11,672 nucleotides of DNA from assembly GCA_035527275.1 (NCBI GenBank), contig DATLBA010000119.1, positions 1 through 11,672 of the forward strand. Reading direction: 5' to 3'. Source of the stretch: DATLBA01 sp035527275. GTDB lineage: Bacteria; Planctomycetota; Phycisphaerae; FEN-1346. Made by a program: the position numbers and the translations under genes. A model generated the notes under the pieces. It worked only from the letters and a program-made list of their open reading frames with translations, made no database searches and was not told the DNA's origin. Position 1 is the first letter of the stretch. Each line of letters begins with the position of its first letter. Below are positions 1-5,671 of the stretch, in pieces.

Positions 1-5
1 GAGGT

Positions 6-14
6 TGATATAAT
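6..14 (+). promoter_or_regulatory. Extended -10 promoter of the fmdB-HIT-dgt operon
   Basis: The bases TGATATAAT form a perfect TATAAT -10 hexamer (9-14) preceded by the TG of an extended -10 element (6-7). Transcription would start near 20-21, about 21 bases before the GTG start of the first gene. The -35 position falls outside the window, so only half of the promoter is visible. An extended -10 can work with a poor -35. Confidence 0.55.
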
Positions 15-41
15 CCATGCGGCCGGCGAAAGGAGCGGCAG

Positions 42-269
42 GTGCCTCTTTACGAGTTCGCGTGCGATGCGTGCGGCAAAGCGTTCGAGGAACTCTTCCG
101 CTCGCGGAAACAGAAGCGCCGGCCGAAGTGCCCGCATTGCGGCAGCCGCAAGGTCCACAAGAAGTTCTCTTCGTTTGCCATGTCGGGCGCGAGTCGCGGC
201 AAAGGCGGCGGGTCAAGCGGCGGATGTGCCACCTGCTCGGCCAGTTCCTGTGCCACCTGTGACGGCTAG
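42..269 (+). CDS. FmdB-family small zinc-ribbon protein
   Basis: A 75-residue protein that opens with the FmdB/CxxC_CxxC signature: MPLYEF, then Cys8-x2-Cys11 and Cys30-x2-Cys33, which should bind one zinc ion. The family is named after a putative regulator near formamidase genes, but its biochemical role is not settled. The linker is Arg/Lys rich, residues 53-61 are Gly/Ser rich, and the end carries two extra Cys pairs in the repeated CATC motif (Cys62/65 and Cys70/73), which could form a second metal site. The start is GTG at 42, chosen because AAAGGAG (29-35) sits 6 bases upstream and the family always begins MPxYE. It is the first gene of a tight operon, 22 bp before the HIT gene. The family call is solid; the function is unknown. 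Confidence 0.85.
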   Translation: MPLYEFACDACGKAFEELFRSRKQKRRPKCPHCGSRKVHKKFSSFAMSGASRGKGGGSSGGCATCSASSCATCDG

Positions 270-291
270 CCGCAGCGCGCGAGGAGCATTC

Positions 292-801
292 ATGGAACGG
301 CTCTGGGCTCCCTGGCGGATGACCTACATCGACGGGATAGAGGACGACGGCTCGCACGGCGGCTGTTTCCTCTGTGCGGCACGTGACGCCGAGGACGACC
401 GCCTGGCGCTCGTCTTTCTTCGCCGCCCGCTGGCCTTTGCCGTCCTCAACCGGTTCCCCTACAACAACGGCCACGCGCTCATCGTCCCCGCCGCTCACAA
501 GGGCCGGTTGGCCGACCTCTCGGACGATGAGATGCTCGAAATCATGGGCCTGGCGCGCGACGTGATGGCCGTTCACCGCCAAGTGCTTCGGCCGGACGGT
601 TTCAACCTGGGGATGAACTTCGGGCGCACCGCCGGTGCGGGTCTGCCGGAGCACCTGCATCTTCACGTCGTGCCGCGATGGAACGGCGACACGAACTTCA
701 TGCCCGTCCTGGGAGACACGAAGATTATCCCGCAATCGCTCGAAGACCTTTACGACCGGCTGCGGGCCGCCCTCGACGACCGGCCCGCCGGCGTCGAATG
801 A
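292..801 (+). CDS. HIT-family hydrolase/phosphorylase (Ap4A phosphorylase-like)
   Basis: A 169-residue cytoplasmic histidine-triad protein. The triad HLHLHVV is at residues 121-127 (His121, His123, His125), where the middle His is the expected nucleophile that attacks the alpha-phosphate of a nucleotide. Residues 59-69 (NGHALIVPAAH) form the usual conserved strand of the HIT fold, and Asn107/Asn109-like positions in FNLGMNFG match the nucleotide-binding segment. Cys25-x2-Cys28 near the N-terminus is typical of the branch related to mycobacterial Ap4A phosphorylase, which opens with WAPWR as here (residues 5-9). By family, substrates are diadenosine polyphosphates or AMP derivatives; the exact one cannot be read from sequence. 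ATG at 292 has GAGGAG (281-286) five bases upstream. It lies 14 bp before the dGTPase gene, consistent with a nucleotide-housekeeping operon. Confidence 0.9.
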   Translation: MERLWAPWRMTYIDGIEDDGSHGGCFLCAARDAEDDRLALVFLRRPLAFAVLNRFPYNNGHALIVPAAHKGRLADLSDDEMLEIMGLARDVMAVHRQVLRPDGFNLGMNFGRTAGAGLPEHLHLHVVPRWNGDTNFMPVLGDTKIIPQSLEDLYDRLRAALDDRPAGVE

Positions 802-815
802 CAGGACCCCCGAGA

Positions 816-1964
816 ATGCTCACCCGCGAAGACTTCGAGGCGCGCGAAGAGGAAATCCTCGCCCCCTATGCCGCCAAGAGCGCCGAGAGCCGCGGACGCG
901 TCCACGCGGAAGCCGAACATCCGTATCGGACCGTCTATCAGCGCGACCGCGACCGCATCGTCCACTCGACGGCTTTCCGCCGCCTGGAATACAAGACTCA
1001 GGTCTTCCTGACGCACGAAGGCGACCATTTCCGGACGCGGCTGACGCACACGCTGGAGGTCGCCCAGATTGCCCGCACCCTGGCCCGCGCGCTGAACCTG
1101 AACGAGGACCTGACCGAAGCGGTGGCCCTCGCGCACGACCTGGGCCACACGCCGTTCGGCCACTCCGGCGAAGAGGCCCTGCGCAAACTGATGCAGGATT
1201 ACGGCGGTTTCGAGCACAACCGCCACGGCATCCGCATCGTCGATTATCTGGAACACCCGTATCCCCGGTTTCGCGGCCTGAACCTGACGTATGAGGTCCG
1301 CGAATGCATCGCCAAGCACGCGACCAGTTACGACCGCCCCGCCTTGTCGGAGTTCGGCGACGGCCCGCCGCCGCTCGAAGGCCAGATCGTCGAACTCGCC
1401 GACGCCATCGCCTACGACAGCCACGACCTCGACGACGCCCTGGCCATGGGAATCCTCTCGGCCGAGGACCTTCAGCACCTGGACGTTTTCCGCCAGGCCG
1501 CCAGCGACTTTGCCGCCACGCTGGCCGACCTGTCGCTCGACCAGCGCATCCGGCGGATCGTCAAACTCCTGATCGACCTGATGGTGTGTGACGCGCTGGC
1601 CACCGGCTCGCAGGCCGTCAAGGAAGCGGGCGTTCAAAGCGTGGACGACGTCCGCACGCACGGCGACCGGCTCGTCCGCCTCTCGGCCGGGCTCCAGTCG
1701 AAGGTCAAACAACTCGAAGATTTTCTGCTCGAGCGCGTTTACGGCCACTACCGGGTCGCCCGGATGATGACCAAGGCCAAACAGTTCCTGGGAAGGATTT
1801 TCGAAGCCTACCAGAGCAACCCGAACCAGTTGCCGCCCAAGTATCGGGAGCGGGCGCGCGGGGAAGGGCTCGAGGCGGCCATCTGCGATTACGTTGCCGG
1901 CATGACCGACCGCTACGCCCGAGACGAGTACCGGCGCCTCTACGAGCCGTTCGAGCGGGTCTGA
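816..1964 (+). CDS. dgt: dGTPase-like HD-domain phosphohydrolase (type 2 subfamily)
   Basis: A 382-residue protein with the full conserved core of deoxyguanosinetriphosphate triphosphohydrolase-like proteins. Family members cleave dNTPs to the nucleoside plus triphosphate and control the dNTP pool. Landmarks are the RTVYQRDRDRIVHSTAFRRL segment (38-57), YKTQVF (59-64), the metal ligand His78 in RTRLTH, the HD pair His107-Asp108 in AHDLGHTPFGH (106-116), and the distal ligand Asp196 in ELAD. The HD metal set is therefore complete. Substrate preference may be broader than dGTP. The ATG at 816 is preferred because CAGGA (802-806) precedes it at normal spacing and family members begin with a TREDFE-like stretch. 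An upstream ATG at 798 overlaps the HIT stop as ATGA but has no ribosome-binding site. It is the last gene of the operon and converges on the membrane-protein gene. Confidence 0.9.
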   Translation: MLTREDFEAREEEILAPYAAKSAESRGRVHAEAEHPYRTVYQRDRDRIVHSTAFRRLEYKTQVFLTHEGDHFRTRLTHTLEVAQIARTLARALNLNEDLTEAVALAHDLGHTPFGHSGEEALRKLMQDYGGFEHNRHGIRIVDYLEHPYPRFRGLNLTYEVRECIAKHATSYDRPALSEFGDGPPPLEGQIVELADAIAYDSHDLDDALAMGILSAEDLQHLDVFRQAASDFAATLADLSLDQRIRRIVKLLIDLMVCDALATGSQAVKEAGVQSVDDVRTHGDRLVRLSAGLQSKVKQLEDFLLERVYGHYRVARMMTKAKQFLGRIFEAYQSNPNQLPPKYRERARGEGLEAAICDYVAGMTDRYARDEYRRLYEPFERV

Positions 1965-1974
1965 GCACGAGCAT

Positions 1975-2009
1975 GAAGAAAGGGCCGGCGCCGAGGAGGC
2001 ACCGGGCCC
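1975..2009 (-). terminator. Intrinsic terminator between convergent genes
   Basis: Bases 1982-1992 and 1998-2009 form a GC-rich stem (11 pairs with one bulged base) around a 5-base loop. On the minus strand the stem includes one U-G wobble and is followed by TTTCTTC (1981-1975), a modest U-rich tract. It sits just past the stop of the minus-strand membrane protein. On the plus strand the same stem is followed only by GAGTTTCTC, so it is weaker there but may still help end the dgt transcript. Confidence 0.55.
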
Positions 2010-2043
2010 CGAGTTTCTCACCTGCCGGGCTGCAAGACGGGCG

Positions 2044-3309
2044 TCACCCGCCGGACTCTTCGCCCGCTTCGCCTTCCGCGCTCGTTTCTGTCGCTTCGAC
2101 CGTCTGGCCGAGCGGCAGTTCCTCCTCTTCCCCTTCCTCCATATAGACTTCCTCGATGTCGGTCGCGTCCACAATCCGGCGCAGCAGGAAGTAGATAATC
2201 GTCTGCGAGGTGAAGAAGAACGAGAACAGGTAGGAGACCATCAGGCCGATGGCGATCCAGACGAAGATGCTGACGACCACGGCGCCGAACGGCTCGGCCC
2301 GGAGCATTTCCGCGCCGGCTTCCGGCCACGGGTTCGCCCACGTCGGCTCGGCCCACATGCGGGTCAGTTTGTCGGCCGCCTCGCCCCCGCCCCACGTAAA
2401 TGTGGCGACCGCCGCGTGCGCCAGCCAGAGCGCCGCCAGCGTCACGAATTTGACAAAGATGAACGTCAGGCAGCCGTAAACGATGCTGAACACCGTGTAG
2501 AACAGGTACCGCCAGGGCCGGCTGGAGATGTATGCGACGCTGCGGCTGATGGCGTCGAACGAGTCCGACCCTTCGGCCGCAATCGTCGGCCACTGGAGCC
2601 CCACGCTGAACGCGCCGCCGACGAAGATCAGCGCCATCACCAATCCCATCATCAGCGTCAGGAAAAACAAGAGCGGAACCACAATCTCGCCGGCATACGG
2701 AATCATCATCGGCAGACCTGTCAGGACGCCCACGCCCAACGCCACCAACACCAGCACGCCAAACGGAATCAGCGGGCTGGTGACGAGGCTCGGCCACTTG
2801 CGCAAGGAAAAGGCGAGCGCGCTTTTCAGCGGCACGTTTTCCTCGCGCGCCACGCGCACCGCCGCCATCCGCGCCACCGCCCCACCGACCAGTGCCCAAA
2901 CGGCCATCGACAGAACCGTGCTCACCAGCGCAAACAACGGCTCCTCGAACCAGTAATCTTTCGCCAGCACCACCATTTCCTTGGCGGCGCTGACCGGCAA
3001 CAGCAGAAACGTAAAAAAGTCGCCCCACATCTTGCCGTCCACGTAGGGCAGCGCCCACTGGCCCCACAGCACGTCCGTCAGGATGTAGTTCAGGTTGTCG
3101 TAGCAACTCACGCCGTTGACATTCGTGTGGCCGACCGGAGCGGGCGCCATGTCCACCGCAACCGCCAGCCACGCCGTCACCGCCAGACCCAGGAAACACA
3201 GCGCCAGTTTCGCCGGATGAATCGACATCCGGAACCCGCGCAGAATCTCCAGGAACGCGAAGCACCGCCGCCAGTCGATACACTGAACCTCGCGCGTTTC
3301 GTCGGACAT
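2044..3309 (-). CDS. Multi-pass membrane protein of unknown function
   Basis: A 421-residue protein that I cannot assign to a named family. By eye, hydrophobic segments fall at about residues 33-52, 123-147, 180-200, 207-232, 266-299 (one or two passes) and 341-366, so an inner-membrane location is likely. There is no cleavable signal peptide; the first 30 residues are charged. A cytosol-like stretch at about 240-270 contains GSDSFDAISRSVAYISSRPW, which looks like a conserved core motif rather than lipid-driven sequence, and SLRKWPSLVTSPLIPF (168-183) looks similar. The last 40 residues are strongly acidic (EEGEEEELP and beyond) and probably disordered. ATG at 3309 is supported by AGGAG (3320-3316) six bases upstream. 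It lies 160 bp downstream of the chaperone cluster on the same strand, but a possible promoter precedes it, so it may be transcribed separately. No function is proposed. Confidence 0.8.
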   Translation of the reverse strand: MSDETREVQCIDWRRCFAFLEILRGFRMSIHPAKLALCFLGLAVTAWLAVAVDMAPAPVGHTNVNGVSCYDNLNYILTDVLWGQWALPYVDGKMWGDFFTFLLLPVSAAKEMVVLAKDYWFEEPLFALVSTVLSMAVWALVGGAVARMAAVRVAREENVPLKSALAFSLRKWPSLVTSPLIPFGVLVLVALGVGVLTGLPMMIPYAGEIVVPLLFFLTLMMGLVMALIFVGGAFSVGLQWPTIAAEGSDSFDAISRSVAYISSRPWRYLFYTVFSIVYGCLTFIFVKFVTLAALWLAHAAVATFTWGGGEAADKLTRMWAEPTWANPWPEAGAEMLRAEPFGAVVVSIFVWIAIGLMVSYLFSFFFTSQTIIYFLLRRIVDATDIEEVYMEEGEEEELPLGQTVEATETSAEGEAGEESGG

Positions 3310-3368
3310 GGGCTTCTCCTTCCACTGGCTAAAGAGACGCGCCCCTCCGCCCCCAAACCCTCACGGCC

Positions 3369-3389
3369 GGGAGCATCGGAACCGCTCCC
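3369..3389 (-). promoter_or_regulatory. Hairpin in the membrane-protein leader
   Basis: GGGAGC (3369-3374) and GCTCCC (3384-3389) form a perfect 6-bp inverted repeat with a 9-base loop. It lies just downstream of the predicted promoter and about 60 bases before the start codon, so it would sit at the very 5' end of the transcript, where such hairpins often affect mRNA stability. No U-tract follows it on the minus strand, so it is not a good terminator. Confidence 0.3.
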
Positions 3390-3418
3390 ATCTTCCGTCC
3401 CGCGCCGATACCTGTCAA
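3390..3418 (-). promoter_or_regulatory. Possible promoter of the membrane-protein gene
   Basis: On the minus strand a perfect TTGACA -35 hexamer (3418-3413) is followed after 17 bases by GAAGAT (3395-3390), which matches only three of six positions of the -10 consensus. Transcription would start near 3383, about 75 bases before the ATG. The -35 match is striking in GC-rich DNA, but the weak -10 keeps this tentative. Confidence 0.35.
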
Positions 3419-3451
3419 GAACTATTCGCCTGGCAATCTTTGGGAAAGGGG

Positions 3452-3465
3452 GTCGCCGCGGCGAC
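3452..3465 (-). terminator. Perfect palindrome after fmdB, weak terminator candidate
   Basis: GTCGCCGCGGCGAC is a perfect 14-bp palindrome located 4 bases past the stop codon of the minus-strand fmdB gene. As RNA it can fold into a 5-bp stem with a CGCG loop, and the minus strand continues CCCCCTTTCCC. The U-tract is poor, so termination at the end of the chaperone cluster would be inefficient at best. It could instead be a protein-binding site. Confidence 0.3.
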
Positions 3466-3469
3466 ACGC

Positions 3470-3766
3470 CTACTCGCCGCCCTTGCCCGATGCGCCGCCG
3501 GACGTCTCTTTCTTTTCCTTGACGCTTTTCGAGGCACTCGCCGCGCTATCCTTCTCCTTCTTGGCCGCCTCCGTGTAAGACGAACTCCGGTAATCCGTCG
3601 CGTAGAAGCCGGGTCCCTTGAACAGGACCGCTCCGCCCGTCCCGAGAAGCCGGCGCACCTTCATCTTTCCGCACGCCGGGCACTTTCGGATTGCCTTGGC
3701 CGTAATCGGCTGAAACTTCTCAAACCGGCGCCCGCACGCCCCGCACTCGTATTCGTAAGTCGGCAT
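3470..3766 (-). CDS. FmdB-family zinc-ribbon protein, last gene of the chaperone cluster
   Basis: A 98-residue protein with the FmdB signature MPTYEYEC, zinc-binding pairs Cys8-x2-Cys11 and Cys29-x2-Cys32, and the family's second block GGAVLFKGPGFYATDYR (44-60), which the first FmdB protein in this window lacks. The last 38 residues are Lys/Ser/Glu rich, low complexity and probably disordered. Family function is unresolved; a regulatory role is only assumed from the name. ATG at 3766 is preceded by a doubled ribosome-binding site, AGGAGAGGAG, which overlaps the TAG stop of grpE, and only 8 bp separate the two genes. It is therefore almost certainly co-translated with dnaJ and grpE. Confidence 0.9.
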   Translation of the reverse strand: MPTYEYECGACGRRFEKFQPITAKAIRKCPACGKMKVRRLLGTGGAVLFKGPGFYATDYRSSSYTEAAKKEKDSAASASKSVKEKKETSGGASGKGGE

Positions 3767-3774
3767 CTCCTCTC

Positions 3775-4407
3775 CTATTTATCTGCTGTGTCGGTGTCCT
3801 CTCGGTCGCCGCTCCGGCGGGGACGATCGTCACTTTGCTCCTCGGGCGGCTCGGTTCCCTTGCCGCTCGACACCGCCACGCGGCTCGGCCGCAGCGTCCG
3901 GCCGTGCAGGCGGTAGCCCGTCTGAACCACGTCGGTCACGTGCCCCTCGGGATGCTCGTCGCTCGGCAGGTGGGCCACCGCCTCGTGACGTTCGGGGTCG
4001 AACTTGGTCGCCGTGGCGCCCGGCGCCGCCCCGGCCTCGATCGGTTCCACGCCGTGCTTCGCCAGGGCTGCGAGCAACTGGTCGTGCACCAGCCGCACCC
4101 CCTCGAGGAACGCCTCGACGTCCGGCTCCACTTCCGCCGCCCCCAGCGCCCGTTCGAAGTTGTCCATCACCGGCAGAAGGTCCAGGACGAGTTCCCGGAT
4201 GGCAAATTGCCTCCCCTCTTCCAGCCGCCGGTCCATTCTTTTTTGGTAGTTCAGATAGTCGGCGGTGGTGCGCTGAAGTTTTGCAAAGAGTTCCTCACAC
4301 TCGCGCGTCTTGTCGGCCAGGGGATTCTCCTCGGCCAGCGTCGGTTCTTCGGGAGCCTCTTTATCCACCGCTTCGCCTTCCCGTTTTCGCTTTTTCTTCC
4401 CGCTCAT
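3775..4407 (-). CDS. grpE: GrpE, nucleotide exchange factor of DnaK
   Basis: A 210-residue GrpE, which releases ADP from the Hsp70 DnaK and acts as a dimer in the cytoplasm. Residues 1-30 are a charged, disordered start. About 32-75 form the long helix expected for dimerisation. LLPVMDNFERAL (77-88) is the helix-bundle motif. The C-terminal beta domain, which contacts DnaK, is recognised by FDPERHEAV (136-144) and GYRLHGRTLRPSRVAVS (164-180). The tail after 181 is hydrophilic and about 30 residues long, longer than in most family members. The ATG overlaps the dnaJ stop (ATGA, 4407-4404), giving translational coupling; only a weak GGGGA lies upstream. Its partner dnaK is not in the window, and the order dnaJ then grpE is the reverse of the common hrcA-grpE-dnaK-dnaJ operon. 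Confidence 0.93.
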   Translation of the reverse strand: MSGKKKRKREGEAVDKEAPEEPTLAEENPLADKTRECEELFAKLQRTTADYLNYQKRMDRRLEEGRQFAIRELVLDLLPVMDNFERALGAAEVEPDVEAFLEGVRLVHDQLLAALAKHGVEPIEAGAAPGATATKFDPERHEAVAHLPSDEHPEGHVTDVVQTGYRLHGRTLRPSRVAVSSGKGTEPPEEQSDDRPRRSGDREDTDTADK

Positions 4408-5582
4408 GACGCATCCCCGTTCGCTGGGCCGTCCGCCTCGGCGCCATCGTTTTTGCGCTGCTTCTCGGCCGGCCGAAAGTATCCGGCCAGTTTCTCGAGA
4501 AAACTTTCCCTTATCGGCAAGACACCATTCTTCTCCGTCTCGGCGAACTCGCGCAGCAACTCTTTCTGGCGGCGGGTCAATCGCTTCGGCACCTCCACTA
4601 TCGTCTGCGCCAGGATGTCGCCGCGCCCATACTCATGCACGTCCGGCAGGCCCTTTCCTTTCAGGCGCGCCAGGTCGCCGCTCTGCGTCCCGCGCGTGAC
4701 CGTAATCGTCTCACGCCCGTCGAGTGTGGGGACCTCCACCTCGGCCCCCAGCGCCGCCTGCGTGAAACTAATCGGCACCTGGCAGAGCAGGTCCATCCCG
4801 TGCCGCTCGAAAAATGGGTGCGGCTCCTCGTGAATCGCTGCATACAGGTCGCCGCGCGGCGCCCCCGGTTCTCCCGCGTCGCCCTGGCCGGCGTAACGGA
4901 TGCGCAGGCCGTCCTCGACGCCAGGCGGAACCTGCACCTCGATGGTCCGCTTGTGGTTGACGAAGCGGTTCCCGCCGCAGGTCGGGCAGGGGTCGGCAAT
5001 CGTCGTGCCCGTCCCGCTGCAATGCGGGCAGTCGCGGACGATGCGGAAGAACCCGCCGCCCTGCTGCACGCGCCCGCCCCCGCGGCAGGTCGGGCACGTC
5101 TCGCGCCGGCCCGACACCGACCCGCTGCCGCCGCACGCCTCGCAGTGTTCCCGGTGGGTGACGCGGACTGTTTTCGTCACCCCCTTCGCCACTTCCTCCA
5201 GCGTCACGTTGATGGTGCACCGCAGGCTCGCGCCGGCCCTCGGCCCGGCACGGGACCGCTGAGCCCCGAAACCGCCGAACTCCTCGAAAATGCTCGAGAC
5301 CCACGAGAACACGTCGCCCATGTTGGCGTGCGCCCAGTCGTGGACACCTGTCCCACGGAGCCCCGCCTTCCCGAACTGGTCGTATCGGCGCCGCTTCTGG
5401 GGGTCGGAGAGGACCTCGTAGGCTTCCGCACCCTTTTTAAATTGGGCTTCCGCTTCCGCGTCGTCCGGATTCCGGTCCGGGTGATATTTGAGCGCCAGGC
5501 TCCGGTAGGCGCGCTTGATTTGTTCGGGCGACGCGCTGCGCGGGACGCCGAGAACCCGATAATAGTCTTGTTCGTCCGGCAT
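4404..5582 (-). CDS. dnaJ: DnaJ, Hsp40 co-chaperone (type I)
   Basis: A 392-residue class A J-protein that delivers unfolded clients to DnaK and stimulates its ATPase. The J-domain covers about 5-71 with the essential His34-Pro35-Asp36 loop and the YDQFG end. A short Gly/Phe linker follows to about 118. The zinc-finger domain has four Cys pairs (Cys147/150, 163/166, 185/188, 199/202), giving two zinc sites. The first three repeats keep CxxCxGxG, while the fourth reads CPTCGGNR with Arg for the last Gly. C-terminal substrate domains follow, with VPPGVEDGLRIRYAGQGD and PHPFFERHGMDL as family blocks. ATG at 5582 fits the usual start of the J-domain, with a weak GGGGTGA just upstream. It lies 89 bp after groEL and overlaps grpE by 4 bp. 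Confidence 0.95.
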   Translation of the reverse strand: MPDEQDYYRVLGVPRSASPEQIKRAYRSLALKYHPDRNPDDAEAEAQFKKGAEAYEVLSDPQKRRRYDQFGKAGLRGTGVHDWAHANMGDVFSWVSSIFEEFGGFGAQRSRAGPRAGASLRCTINVTLEEVAKGVTKTVRVTHREHCEACGGSGSVSGRRETCPTCRGGGRVQQGGGFFRIVRDCPHCSGTGTTIADPCPTCGGNRFVNHKRTIEVQVPPGVEDGLRIRYAGQGDAGEPGAPRGDLYAAIHEEPHPFFERHGMDLLCQVPISFTQAALGAEVEVPTLDGRETITVTRGTQSGDLARLKGKGLPDVHEYGRGDILAQTIVEVPKRLTRRQKELLREFAETEKNGVLPIRESFLEKLAGYFRPAEKQRKNDGAEADGPANGDAS

Positions 5583-5601
5583 CCGTCACCCCGGCCGACC
5601 G

Positions 5602-5635
5602 ATTAAAAGACAAGGCGGCGGCTCGCGCCTCCGCC
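5602..5635 (-). terminator. Possible attenuator between groEL and dnaJ
   Basis: On the minus strand GGCGG (5635-5631) and CCGCC (5621-5617) pair around a 9-base loop, with alternative register one triplet further. This is followed by GCCTTGTCTTTTAAT ending near 5602, a loose U-rich tract. It lies in the 89-bp groEL-dnaJ spacer and could partly terminate groEL transcripts so that dnaJ-grpE-fmdB are made at lower levels. The stem is short and the spacing to the U-run is imperfect. Confidence 0.3.
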
Positions 5636-5671
5636 CCGTCGCTCACGCGCGTTGAATCGCCTCTTGCACGC

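Noticed and set aside
750..2174. A 474-codon minus-strand open frame opposite the dGTPase gene
   Set aside because: It is the antisense shadow of a well-conserved gene, has no ribosome-binding site, and its translation shows no domain.
2416..3522. A 368-codon plus-strand open frame opposite the membrane-protein gene
   Set aside because: Its translation is His/Arg/Gln-rich low-complexity sequence, typical of an antisense frame of a hydrophobic protein. The minus-strand gene has a good ribosome-binding site and membrane segments.
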